Source: an uncultured Prevotellaceae bacterium | GTDB taxonomy: Bacteria > Bacteroidota > Bacteroidia > Bacteroidales > Bacteroidaceae | NCBI GenBank assembly: GCA_900318555.1 | Contig: ONKX01000005.1 | Coordinates: 32,759-96,758 of the forward strand | Direction: 5' to 3' | DNA length: 64,000 bases | Part shown: positions 25,244-33,193 of the stretch, one piece after another | Position numbering within the stretch: position 1 is the stretch's first letter | How the letters are laid out: every line of letters starts with the position of its first letter | The notes under the pieces: generated by a model | Database searches by the model: none | What the model was told of the DNA's origin: nothing | What the model saw: only the letters and a program-made list of their open reading frames with translations | Program-made: the position numbers and the translations under genes

Positions 25244-25744
25244 TTATAGATGTTCTTCATCAACCTCTTTTTCAGGAGCCTTCACACAAAGTTTCCATTC
25301 TCCATCAACTTTGACGGGGTTGAACATAAACATCGTCGTAGGAGCCTCTCCCGTTCCCGATTGTTCGGACGTTGCGAAAGTGACTTTGTATTTAACATCA
25401 TTACAGCCTTCCAGCATGAATGAATAATATTCACGACGATAATCTAAAACAGGGAATAGCTTAAAACGGCGCTTTAGACTTTTCTTCATAGAGTCTGACA
25501 AAGGCAACAGTTCCCTGGTGCTGTCATTATACTCGTTAAGCGAAGCTATCACTTCATCAATCTTCTTACCTTTCAGCAATTCCATGGCATTATCGCAAAT
25601 CTGCAGCATCTGTGTGGTATCCGATGCTGTCAGCATACTACGGAACTCTTCAATCTGTTCCTCGCGTGTTTGTTTCTTTTTATTACAAGCAGTGACAAGG
25701 CACAAAGCTGCCACAGCAATTAAGATGTAATTAATCTTTTTCAT
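25244..25744 (-). CDS. Small lipoprotein of unknown function
   Basis: 166 residues with a lipoprotein signal (ILIAVAALCLVTAC, Cys20) followed by a charged linker (NKKKQTREEQIEEF). The mature part is mixed alpha/beta and ends with FNPVKVDGEWKLCVKAPEKE, a pattern seen in small NTF2-like or DUF4878-type lipoproteins, which I cannot confirm. It sits between two large surface-protein genes on the same strand. Confidence 0.8.
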   Translation of the reverse strand: MKKINYILIAVAALCLVTACNKKKQTREEQIEEFRSMLTASDTTQMLQICDNAMELLKGKKIDEVIASLNEYNDSTRELLPLSDSMKKSLKRRFKLFPVLDYRREYYSFMLEGCNDVKYKVTFATSEQSGTGEAPTTMFMFNPVKVDGEWKLCVKAPEKEVDEEHL

Positions 25745-25772
25745 CTTGAATAATATTATTTAAAGAGAAAAA

Positions 25773-25806
25773 GAGAGTGCGTCCGCTCTCTGCGAGACGC
25801 ACTCTC
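25773..25806 (-). terminator. Intrinsic terminator of the 1462-residue lipoprotein gene
   Basis: Perfect 11-bp stem GAGAGTGCGTC / GACGCACTCTC, 12-nt loop. On the minus strand it is followed by a T-rich tract (TTTTTCTC). Confidence 0.85.
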
Positions 25807-25858
25807 CTATCAGAGCTTTTTAGATTCTTTTATAATTAAAAATCTTGAGTTTCATCAA

Positions 25859-28800
25859 TTAGTGTTGACCATGAGTACTGTCAATCACGAAGTCAGCGAA
25901 GCGTGTGATCCAACCCCACTCATACTCAATGGTGTAAGGAATGTAAACATCGAAGATCTGTACATTGTGACCATTGTTCTGATAGTAGACTGTACCGAAG
26001 CGCTGCTTCTGGGCATGATACTTCAGAGTAGGATTCTCGAAGTTCGGTGTACCCATGAAGTTCTCGATATTGGTCTCCTTGTATGAGCTGTTGAAGTTGT
26101 AGATACCGCGTGCAATGCCAGCAGGTGTCATATCAGGACCTTCGTTGAAGTTGAAGATAGACAGACCGGAATTACCAGCGCCACCAAATGCATCACTTGC
26201 AGCCCACAGGTCAACATCTGTAGAGATAGTGTTCAGCGTGTTGTAAGCATTGCCATAGTGCAGGTTGGTGTAAACGCTCAGCGGATCCAGATCCAGAATA
26301 ATTGACTTCAACTGGTAGTAAGCCCAGAACCAGTAGTGATCCTCGTACATGTAACCCTGGTTAGGCTTGTTACCACGCCAGTCGTACAGCTTCAGGTAGT
26401 CAATCATGTGGAAGTAGTTCTCGTTCGTGGTAGCATCCAGAGCAGGCTTGATAGGCTCAGCATCGGTGTTGATAGGACGCTGCCAAGAAATCAAGAATGT
26501 ATTCAGGTTGTCGTTGGTCTTTTCAGGATAGGTGTACATAGCAACTTCACAACCAAGGTCAGCAACGAGACCTACCCAAGTACGGAGCTCCTTATAGATA
26601 TTCGTGTGGTTGCCCTCGTAACCATAAGCATTCAGGACGAGCTTAGCCTCCTCGAAGCTGGTCTGGTTAGCCTTCAGCAGCTGGATCTCACCAGTAGCCT
26701 GATTCAGTTCAGCAATCTTGATATACGTCTTGGTATCAGGATTGTAAGAGTACAGATCCTTGTTAGCAAATACACCACGAGTGTAGTCAATAGCACACTT
26801 AGTCATGATAGACTCCAGATCGCTCTCAATCCACTTGTGAGCATCCTGCTTGATATTATCACTTACAGGCTCAGCTTCGAATCTAGGATCGAGGTTATTA
26901 TAATCGTGGGTCCAAACATACTTGCAGTACATCAAATCCCAATCACCATCAGCATTGAACGTTCCACCGGCCTGAGGAGTAATCCAACGAGTCTCCTTCT
27001 TCACCTTACCGCTCTTCAGCAACTTAGTCTGGAGATCAGCAGGCAGCTTCTCGAAGTCCTCAACAACAGACTTAATAGTCATCGGAGCGATTACAGTACC
27101 AGCCTGTACATAAGGACTTGCAGCAATAGCCTCAGAAATTCTCGTGCTACCATCAGATGTTCTGGTGTAGGTGTAGAATTCGAGCTTCTCGGGCTTCGGA
27201 GCGAAGTAGTGCTTGTACTTCTTACCACCAACATTCCACTTGTTACCAACAACAGAGTTCAGGATAGTACGGTTGAAGGTCGTGATACGGAAGTCGTTTC
27301 TCGGAGCCTGGATATCCCAAGCCAGAGCAGACCAGTTCACAGCACTTTCAGCAGGAATGCCAACGTTGTTAGCACCAGTGTTCCAGTGATACCAGTAGTT
27401 AGTATCCTTAGTCTTATAAGCAACCTTGTTGTCGCCACGAGTGATCTTCATAGTCATCTTCACCCACAGATATGGATAAGGAGCACTATAGTTGTTCACC
27501 TCACGCATACGTCTTTCGTCCTTAGCAACATAACGGAACCAGCGAGTTACAGTTACAGGATACTGATCATCCTTCAGGTCGTGAGTGATGTACTCAATTT
27601 CCTCAGGAGACAGATACCAGTGGAATACGTGGTTGGTTGTACCCTCACCATTAGGCTTGTAGTAAACAACACCAAGACCCTGGTTGGTCTGGAATCCAGC
27701 AATCTTATTCTCCTCGTATGCAGAAGCACCACCATTCTTCATAGCCTTCAGAGCTTCAGCAGAAACGTTCTGACCGAACTTATCACCGAAGTTGTAGAGC
27801 TTCAGCTGGTACTGAGCGTGACCGTCAGCTGCATCCTGAACACGACGTGCATCAGGAGAAACATACTTACCGTCATCACCATAGACCGTACCACCAGTCT
27901 TACAATCAGCCCAATAGTAATCATCGAAAGCAAGCATCTTCTCGTTGTTCAGAGAGGTCTGCAGAACGATGTTAGAGAACTGTGACCAGTTAGAAGACAG
28001 AGTCAGACCATTGCAGAGGTCGAATGTCTTTGCAGTTTCAGGATAAACAATCTCCAAGTTATCGGGCTCGTGATTGATGTGGAGCAGGATATAACCATCG
28101 AGGAGAACCTTGTTGGCCTCGTTCTTCAGCAGTACGCGAACCAGAGGCTCACGGTCAACAGAAGTAGTGCTCTCAACATCCTGAGTCTTACCATCAACAG
28201 TTACACTCTTAACCTTAATGATACCAGTCTTGTTCATCTTAGTACCATTATTGTCAGTGTTATTGGTAGCTACCCAAGAATCCCAGTTACCATCCCAGTC
28301 GTTAAATGCAGCATAACGAGAATCGTGAGTCTGGTTAGTGCTGTTATAGTAGTCAACGAATTGGAACTCATAGTGCAGACCGAATGCGGCTTCCTCACCA
28401 TACTTCCAGCAACCTACCTCGTAAACATCCTCGAAGTCGTTGTTGTTAGCAACAGCCTTCTCCTTCTTCTTCAGGTTCTCCTTCATGAAGTGAACACCGA
28501 GATACTTGGTCAGGTCAACCTCATCGCCAACCCAAAGCTCAAGAGCAGCACCACGGGGATCGTTCAGAGCCTCCTCAGGAGAGTCCCAAACGTGGATACG
28601 GTTTGCAGTACAATCGAAGTTGTTAACCTTGCAAGTACCTTCCTCGTCACCATCTTGGTTTCCAGGACCATAGCTATAGCCAGGCATGTTCGGCTCCTTA
28701 TACTCAGGCTTATTGTACCAAATCAGACCTTCGAGCTGTACGCGAGTCGGAACGAGCAGAGCATAGTCAGAAGTAACGATACCCTCCTCACCATTGTTCA

Positions 28801-30247
28801 GCTGAAGAGCTACAGTATTGTCTGTGTTATTGTAGTTTGCGTCATACTTTGACAGACCGAACCAGTCCCAATCACCATACTTATAAGTAGGAGTAGCTGT
28901 ATCAAGTCCATCAGGATTGAGTGTCTCGTCTGTAGGCCAGGGAGAGAGACGGTTAGGATGCTCAATCTGGATACCAGCGGTCAGCACACCTTCAGATGCG
29001 GTGAAGGAACCGTTTCTCTGGCTCCAAATACCATACTTACCATATTCCTTAGCCTCAAGCTTACCATAGATACCATAAGTAGCAGCCTTAGGAGTAGCAC
29101 CAACCCAGAAATTCTGAGGAGAGGTGATGTTCAACTTATTAGCAGCAGCACGCGTGTTATAGTAAATCACGTCGGGCTCAAGCACATTGAACTTAGGAGC
29201 ATTAACGCTGTAATCAGCAGCTGCAGAAGCGGGGTTCATGTGATACTGAACAGCCCAAGCGGGACCGTAGATCCACTCGTTAGCAGCAGTCAGAGCCTTC
29301 TGCTTCTTTGCATACTTGTTACCGCCAGTCGGTCTAATCTTCTTAGCATCAACATCGTAGTAACGAGCCAATGTGTTGGGGATGTAGTCATAGAGAGGAT
29401 CCTGAATGTCCTGCAGCTCCTTAGCATCAGTACCATGGTGGCTCAGGTCTTTCCAGTCACTCTTAATTGTATTTCTCTCCAAGAACTGACCGCCAATCCA
29501 AGGATACTCGATACCCTCAATACCATCGAGGTAGAGCTGGGGAACGAATACCAGGCTCTTCAGCGTGCCATTCAGAGCAATCGTAACAGCAGTAACGTTA
29601 CCGTTAGAATCAACCAGACCGCTCAGAGTCAGAGTGTTGTTGCTGCTATCCCATGCTGCGTTAACAACAGGATTACCAGTACCACCCTGGTTGCTCCACT
29701 TAATGTCAGTCTTGGTCTTGGTGCCAGTGTTAGGATCAACTACATAGAAATAGCCATCCTCACCGGGAACGTAGTAAACGCCATCAGCGCCCTTCTCGCC
29801 ACCGGCAGCACCGTCCTTGCCGTCCTTACCGTCTTTACCGTCCTTGCCGTCAAGGCCGTCCTTGCCGTCCTTGCCGTCCTTACCATTCTCGCCCTTGGCT
29901 TTGTACTCGGTCTTGGTACCGTTCTTGTACCAGTAACCGTCGTCACCGATAGTCCAAACGTCACCGTCCTTACCATCAGCACCAGCAGCACCATCCTTTC
30001 CATTAAGGATGTCATAAGATTGCTTGTTGGTGATAATTCTAACACCACCTGCAATTTGCTCAACTTTCTGCAGAACTTCGCCATTTTCGATGGACTTCTG
30101 AAGCGCATCAAGTGTCGCCTTGAGCTGGTCGACTTGTCCTTGTAAGTTCTTGATGTCGTCATCGTAGTCCTTACAAGAAACGAACGCACTTCCTGCGGCA
30201 AACAGAATTGCCACTGAAAGCATTGCACTCAAAATTTTTTTGTTCAT
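25859..30247 (-). CDS. Giant collagen-like lipoprotein (PL29 N-terminal-domain-like)
   Basis: 1462 residues. Lipoprotein signal (LFAAGSAFVSC, Cys25), then a coiled-coil segment (about 27-65: IKNLQGQVDQLKATLDALQKSIENGE) and collagen-like Gly-X-Y runs (about residues 83-150, GKDGKDG and GAAGADG blocks) of the kind annotated as PL29 lyase N-terminal domains. The remaining 1300 residues are aromatic and Asn-rich, with no recognised enzyme motif. Codon use is strongly biased, leaving very long antisense open frames, consistent with high expression. It has its own promoter, a leader of about 150 nt and a terminator. A trimeric surface structure is an inference from the coiled coil plus Gly-X-Y. Confidence 0.85.
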   Translation of the reverse strand: MNKKILSAMLSVAILFAAGSAFVSCKDYDDDIKNLQGQVDQLKATLDALQKSIENGEVLQKVEQIAGGVRIITNKQSYDILNGKDGAAGADGKDGDVWTIGDDGYWYKNGTKTEYKAKGENGKDGKDGKDGLDGKDGKDGKDGKDGAAGGEKGADGVYYVPGEDGYFYVVDPNTGTKTKTDIKWSNQGGTGNPVVNAAWDSSNNTLTLSGLVDSNGNVTAVTIALNGTLKSLVFVPQLYLDGIEGIEYPWIGGQFLERNTIKSDWKDLSHHGTDAKELQDIQDPLYDYIPNTLARYYDVDAKKIRPTGGNKYAKKQKALTAANEWIYGPAWAVQYHMNPASAAADYSVNAPKFNVLEPDVIYYNTRAAANKLNITSPQNFWVGATPKAATYGIYGKLEAKEYGKYGIWSQRNGSFTASEGVLTAGIQIEHPNRLSPWPTDETLNPDGLDTATPTYKYGDWDWFGLSKYDANYNNTDNTVALQLNNGEEGIVTSDYALLVPTRVQLEGLIWYNKPEYKEPNMPGYSYGPGNQDGDEEGTCKVNNFDCTANRIHVWDSPEEALNDPRGAALELWVGDEVDLTKYLGVHFMKENLKKKEKAVANNNDFEDVYEVGCWKYGEEAAFGLHYEFQFVDYYNSTNQTHDSRYAAFNDWDGNWDSWVATNNTDNNGTKMNKTGIIKVKSVTVDGKTQDVESTTSVDREPLVRVLLKNEANKVLLDGYILLHINHEPDNLEIVYPETAKTFDLCNGLTLSSNWSQFSNIVLQTSLNNEKMLAFDDYYWADCKTGGTVYGDDGKYVSPDARRVQDAADGHAQYQLKLYNFGDKFGQNVSAEALKAMKNGGASAYEENKIAGFQTNQGLGVVYYKPNGEGTTNHVFHWYLSPEEIEYITHDLKDDQYPVTVTRWFRYVAKDERRMREVNNYSAPYPYLWVKMTMKITRGDNKVAYKTKDTNYWYHWNTGANNVGIPAESAVNWSALAWDIQAPRNDFRITTFNRTILNSVVGNKWNVGGKKYKHYFAPKPEKLEFYTYTRTSDGSTRISEAIAASPYVQAGTVIAPMTIKSVVEDFEKLPADLQTKLLKSGKVKKETRWITPQAGGTFNADGDWDLMYCKYVWTHDYNNLDPRFEAEPVSDNIKQDAHKWIESDLESIMTKCAIDYTRGVFANKDLYSYNPDTKTYIKIAELNQATGEIQLLKANQTSFEEAKLVLNAYGYEGNHTNIYKELRTWVGLVADLGCEVAMYTYPEKTNDNLNTFLISWQRPINTDAEPIKPALDATTNENYFHMIDYLKLYDWRGNKPNQGYMYEDHYWFWAYYQLKSIILDLDPLSVYTNLHYGNAYNTLNTISTDVDLWAASDAFGGAGNSGLSIFNFNEGPDMTPAGIARGIYNFNSSYKETNIENFMGTPNFENPTLKYHAQKQRFGTVYYQNNGHNVQIFDVYIPYTIEYEWGWITRFADFVIDSTHGQH

Positions 30248-30404
30248 ACGATTAAAATTAAATTAATAATAAAAAAAGAATTTATTTGTTCTCTATATTT
30301 TCTGCTATTTTATGCAATTTTATATAATTGTTTAACGTCCATTTTACGCGCTATTTCACACGCCACGCGGCCCTTCCACATGCATGGAGCCACGTTTTTG
30401 GGTG

Positions 30405-30435
30405 CAAATATAGGCATTAATTCGCGAATCTGCAA
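30405..30435 (-). promoter_or_regulatory. Promoter and long leader of the collagen-like lipoprotein gene
   Basis: Minus-strand TATATTTG (plus 30405-30412) with TTG 20 nt upstream (plus CAA at 30433-30435). The ATG is at 30247, so the 5' leader is about 150 nt, AT-rich. The surrounding stretch 30248-30640 holds no gene; a short frame at 30310-30519 has no homology I recognise. Confidence 0.7.
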
Positions 30436-30644
30436 GGATTTTTGAACTTTTTTTTCATTTTTGTGCAAAAAAATTGCTTTTCGAGGGGGGTTGAGGGCCC
30501 AAATAGGGATTTTTTCCACATTTTTTTGAATTTTTAAGATTGTGAGCCGATTTTAAAGTTTTTTTTAGTTACACCTTATTTATATATATAGGAGATTGGT
30601 TCACGAACTACGTTTCACAACTCCCGTTTACTTTCTCATGAAAT

Positions 30645-30667
30645 AGGGCGGTCAAAACAACCGCCCT
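30645..30667 (-). terminator. Hairpin after tRNA-Leu
   Basis: Stem AGGGCGGT / ACCGCCCT with a 7-nt loop just downstream of the tRNA on the minus strand, followed by a weak ATTTC tract. Confidence 0.6.
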
Positions 30668-30673
30668 AACTTG

Positions 30674-30755
30674 TACCCAGACCCGGGCTCGAACCGGGAT
30701 GGGTTTCCCCACTGGTGTTTGAGACCAGCGCGTCTACCGATTCCGCCATCTGGGC
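30674..30755 (-). tRNA. tRNA-Leu (anticodon CAA)
   Basis: Read on the minus strand: acceptor GCCCAGA ... TCTGGGT with discriminator A, D-loop GGCGGAATCGGTAGACGCG, anticodon arm CTGGT-CTCAAAC-ACCAG giving CAA, a long class II variable arm, and T-arm GGTTCGAGCCC. The CCA end is not fully encoded. Confidence 0.96.
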
Positions 30756-30766
30756 TTAAGCGGGTG

Positions 30767-30774
30767 CAAAGATA
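30767..30774 (-). promoter_or_regulatory. -7 box TATCTTTG of tRNA-Leu
   Basis: Minus-strand TATCTTTG 11 nt upstream of the tRNA 5' end; CAAA boxes (TTTG on the minus strand) lie 18 and 22 nt further upstream. Confidence 0.7.
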
Positions 30775-30834
30775 CGCAAAAAAATTGAATAACAAACAAA
30801 TTATCATGAATTATTTTAAAAAAGATTGATTTTT

Positions 30835-30865
30835 TTGTTTATTCGGATTATTATTCGTACCTTAG
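30835..30865 (+). promoter_or_regulatory. Promoter of the mannose-1-phosphate guanylyltransferase gene
   Basis: TTG (30835-30837), 20-nt spacer, TACCTTAG (30858-30865); start codon at 30897. Confidence 0.65.
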
Positions 30866-30896
30866 CAGTCAGAAACAAACACTTATTCTAATATAT

Positions 30897-32006
30897 ATGA
30901 TGGAACAAAGTAACAAGAACTATTGCGTTATCCTGGCAGGAGGCATGGGACGACGCCTATGGCCGTGCAGTCGTGAGCACAAACCCAAACAGTTTCTGGA
31001 CTTCTTCGGTATAGGCCGCACCCAACTGCAGCAAACCTTTGACCGTTTCGTCCGCATCCTACCTAAAGAGAACATACTCGTTTGCACAAACCACGAACAT
31101 GCACCTTTGGTAAGAGAACAGTTGCCGGACCTGCATGAGGAGAACCTACTTGTGGAACCCGTGAACCGCGGCACAGCTCCCAGCGTAGCGTGGGCTGACA
31201 TGCGTATATGCCGTCGCGACATCAATGCCAACGTGGTGATTACACCCTCAGACCAGTTTGTGCTGAACGAAGAAGCCTTCTACGATAACATCAAGGAAGC
31301 TTTGCTATTTGTATCCTTGCATAACAATCTGCTGACACTGGGTGTCCAGCCCACCCGCCCTGAGCCAGGCTATGGCTATATCCAGCAGGGAGAACTAATT
31401 ATGCCAGAAATTGTGAAGGTGGCAAAGATCAGCCACGTAAAGTCGTTCGTCGAGAAACCAGAGCGTGACTTCGCCCAGATGTTTATGGACTCGGGCGAGT
31501 TTCTGTGGAATACGGGAGTCATCCTGGCCAACGCCCGCTATCTGAACATCTGTTTCCGCAGGTTGTTCCCTGATGTGCTGAAGCGCTTCGACGGTGAACT
31601 GGAACATTACACCATTGAACAGGAGATGGCATTCGTCAACGAACACTACCCCGCCTACCCCAACCTATCGATTGACAAGGGCGTGCTAGAAAAGTGTGAA
31701 GATGTTTGCGTCATGAAGTGCGACTTCGGATGGGCAGACCTCGGCACATGGCACTCTATCTACGAATGTAAACAACGCGGAGATGGTGACAACGTGGTGG
31801 TAGACTCAGAAGTGATGATAGAGGACTCTCACAACAACGTCATCAAACTGCCTAAAGGAAGACTTGGGGTCATCAACGGGCTGGACGGCTATATCGTGGC
31901 AGAGTCGGATAATGTGCTACTGATATGCAAAAAGGGTGACTCGTCGGCACTGGTCAGGAAATATGTCAACGAAGTACAGATTAAATTCGGAGACGAGTTT
32001 ATTTAG
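30897..32006 (+). CDS. manC: Mannose-1-phosphate guanylyltransferase
   Basis: 369 residues, single nucleotidyltransferase domain without the C-terminal isomerase domain of the bifunctional enzymes. Makes GDP-mannose from mannose-1-P and GTP. Signature loop LAGGMGRRLWPCSREHKPKQF at residues 13-33, then TPSDQFV, PEPGYGYIQ, KSFVEKPERD, FLWNTGV and DFGWADLGTW. Two adjacent ATGs (30897 and 30900) are possible starts. GDP-mannose would feed the GT4 gene just downstream and, via GDP-fucose, the GT11 gene at 49 kb, although the genes converting it to GDP-fucose are not in the window. Confidence 0.95.
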   Translation: MMEQSNKNYCVILAGGMGRRLWPCSREHKPKQFLDFFGIGRTQLQQTFDRFVRILPKENILVCTNHEHAPLVREQLPDLHEENLLVEPVNRGTAPSVAWADMRICRRDINANVVITPSDQFVLNEEAFYDNIKEALLFVSLHNNLLTLGVQPTRPEPGYGYIQQGELIMPEIVKVAKISHVKSFVEKPERDFAQMFMDSGEFLWNTGVILANARYLNICFRRLFPDVLKRFDGELEHYTIEQEMAFVNEHYPAYPNLSIDKGVLEKCEDVCVMKCDFGWADLGTWHSIYECKQRGDGDNVVVDSEVMIEDSHNNVIKLPKGRLGVINGLDGYIVAESDNVLLICKKGDSSALVRKYVNEVQIKFGDEFI

Positions 32007-32055
32007 GGTTAACGGTTAATGATTAATGGTTATTGGTTAACGTTTATTGGTTATG
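32007..32055 (+). repeat. 7-bp tandem repeat exactly filling the spacer before the GT4 gene
   Basis: Seven phased units: GGTTAAC, GGTTAAT, GATTAAT, GGTTATT, GGTTAAC, GTTTATT, GGTTATG. The first begins directly after the stop codon (TAG, 32004-32006) and the last contains the ATG start codon (32053-32055). Confidence 0.93.
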
Positions 32056-33180
32056 ATCGTTGGGGTTGATGCAAAACGGATAGTGCGCAACGGAACTGGA
32101 CTGGGCAGTTACGGGCGGACATTGGTGAACGATCTGTTACGGTGTGGCGACAGCACACTAGATCTACGGCTCTATGCACCCGACGAAGGGAAAGAGGAAC
32201 TGAGGGGGCAGATCATAGAAGGCGCCCAATTTTGCTACCCAGCAGGGAAACCAGGCGCCATACGGAAGGCGTGGTGGCGGACGAAGGGTATCGTGAAAGA
32301 CCTAAAACGCGACGGTGTCTGCGTGTATCATGGTATGTCCGGTGAACTGCCTATCGGTTTGCGCAAAGCCGGCATCCACGGAGTAGTCACCATCCACGAC
32401 CTTATCTTCCTCCGACATCCCGAATACTACAACTGGATAGACACGAAAATCTACGAATGGAAATTTCGCCAGACACTGCGCGAGGCAGAACACATCATTG
32501 CCATCAGTGAACGTACCAAACAAGACATCATCGAATTGGGCGGAGCAGAATATGCTGACCGCATCAGCGTCATCTACCAGAGTTTTGCGCCAAGGTTTTC
32601 CACCATGGTAACAGCAGAAAGGAAAGCCAAGGTAAGAGAACGCTACGGACTGCCTGCCCGTTTTGTGTTGAACGTAGGTACTATCGAACGTCGGAAGAAC
32701 CTGCTGCTGGCAATAGAAGCACTGGACCTGCTGCCAAAAGACATACATCTGGTGGCGGTAGGTAGGCAGACGGCCTATGTTCAGGAATTACCGAAGGATG
32801 AGCGTATCCACCTGTTGAGCGGTGTGCCGGATGAAGACCTGGCAGCTATCTATGCTTTGGGCGAGGCTTTCGTCTATCCATCGCGTTACGAGGGATTCGG
32901 CATTCCCATCATTGAAGCCATTGCTGCCGGACTACCCGTAGTAGCCTGCACGGGATCGTGTTTGGAAGAAGCCGGTGGCCCGAATTGCCGCTATGTGGGT
33001 CCAGACGATGTGACCGGTATGGCCGAAGCGTTAAAGATGTCGCTACGCGGTGCCCGTGATAGAGAGGAACGAATAGCCAGGAGCCGCGAATATATCAAAC
33101 GGTTTGAGGGGCGCGACGTAGCAGGGCAGGTTGCGGAGGTGTACAAGGCTGTCGCGGGAGAACCGCGACACACTCTATAG
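32053..33180 (+). CDS. Glycosyltransferase family 4 protein
   Basis: 375 residues from the ATG at 32053 (a TTG two codons upstream is less likely). GT-B fold: N-terminal VDAKRIVRNGTGLGSYGRTLVNDLL, the linker VVTIHDLIFLRHPEYY and IIAISERTKQDI, and the C-terminal nucleotide-sugar site NVGTIERRKNLLLAIEAL ... VYPSRYEGFGIPIIEAIAAGLPVVA with the E-x7-E motif. It is probably a mannosyltransferase using the GDP-mannose made by the gene upstream, from context only. Its spacer consists wholly of a 7-bp repeat. Confidence 0.92.
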   Translation: MIVGVDAKRIVRNGTGLGSYGRTLVNDLLRCGDSTLDLRLYAPDEGKEELRGQIIEGAQFCYPAGKPGAIRKAWWRTKGIVKDLKRDGVCVYHGMSGELPIGLRKAGIHGVVTIHDLIFLRHPEYYNWIDTKIYEWKFRQTLREAEHIIAISERTKQDIIELGGAEYADRISVIYQSFAPRFSTMVTAERKAKVRERYGLPARFVLNVGTIERRKNLLLAIEALDLLPKDIHLVAVGRQTAYVQELPKDERIHLLSGVPDEDLAAIYALGEAFVYPSRYEGFGIPIIEAIAAGLPVVACTGSCLEEAGGPNCRYVGPDDVTGMAEALKMSLRGARDREERIARSREYIKRFEGRDVAGQVAEVYKAVAGEPRHTL

Positions 33181-33193
33181 CGACAGCGGCACA

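Noticed and set aside
26336-27985. Plus-strand open frame of 549 codons, and further ones at 28070-28852 and 28958-30145
   Set aside because: Antisense shadow of the codon-biased collagen-like lipoprotein gene: low-complexity Ile/Val/Ser-rich translation, no signal peptide, promoter or family resemblance.
29810-29895. GC-rich short repeats (CCGTCCTTGCCGTC-like) as a regulatory array
   Set aside because: They code for the Gly-X-Y (GKDGKDG) part of the collagen-like lipoprotein.
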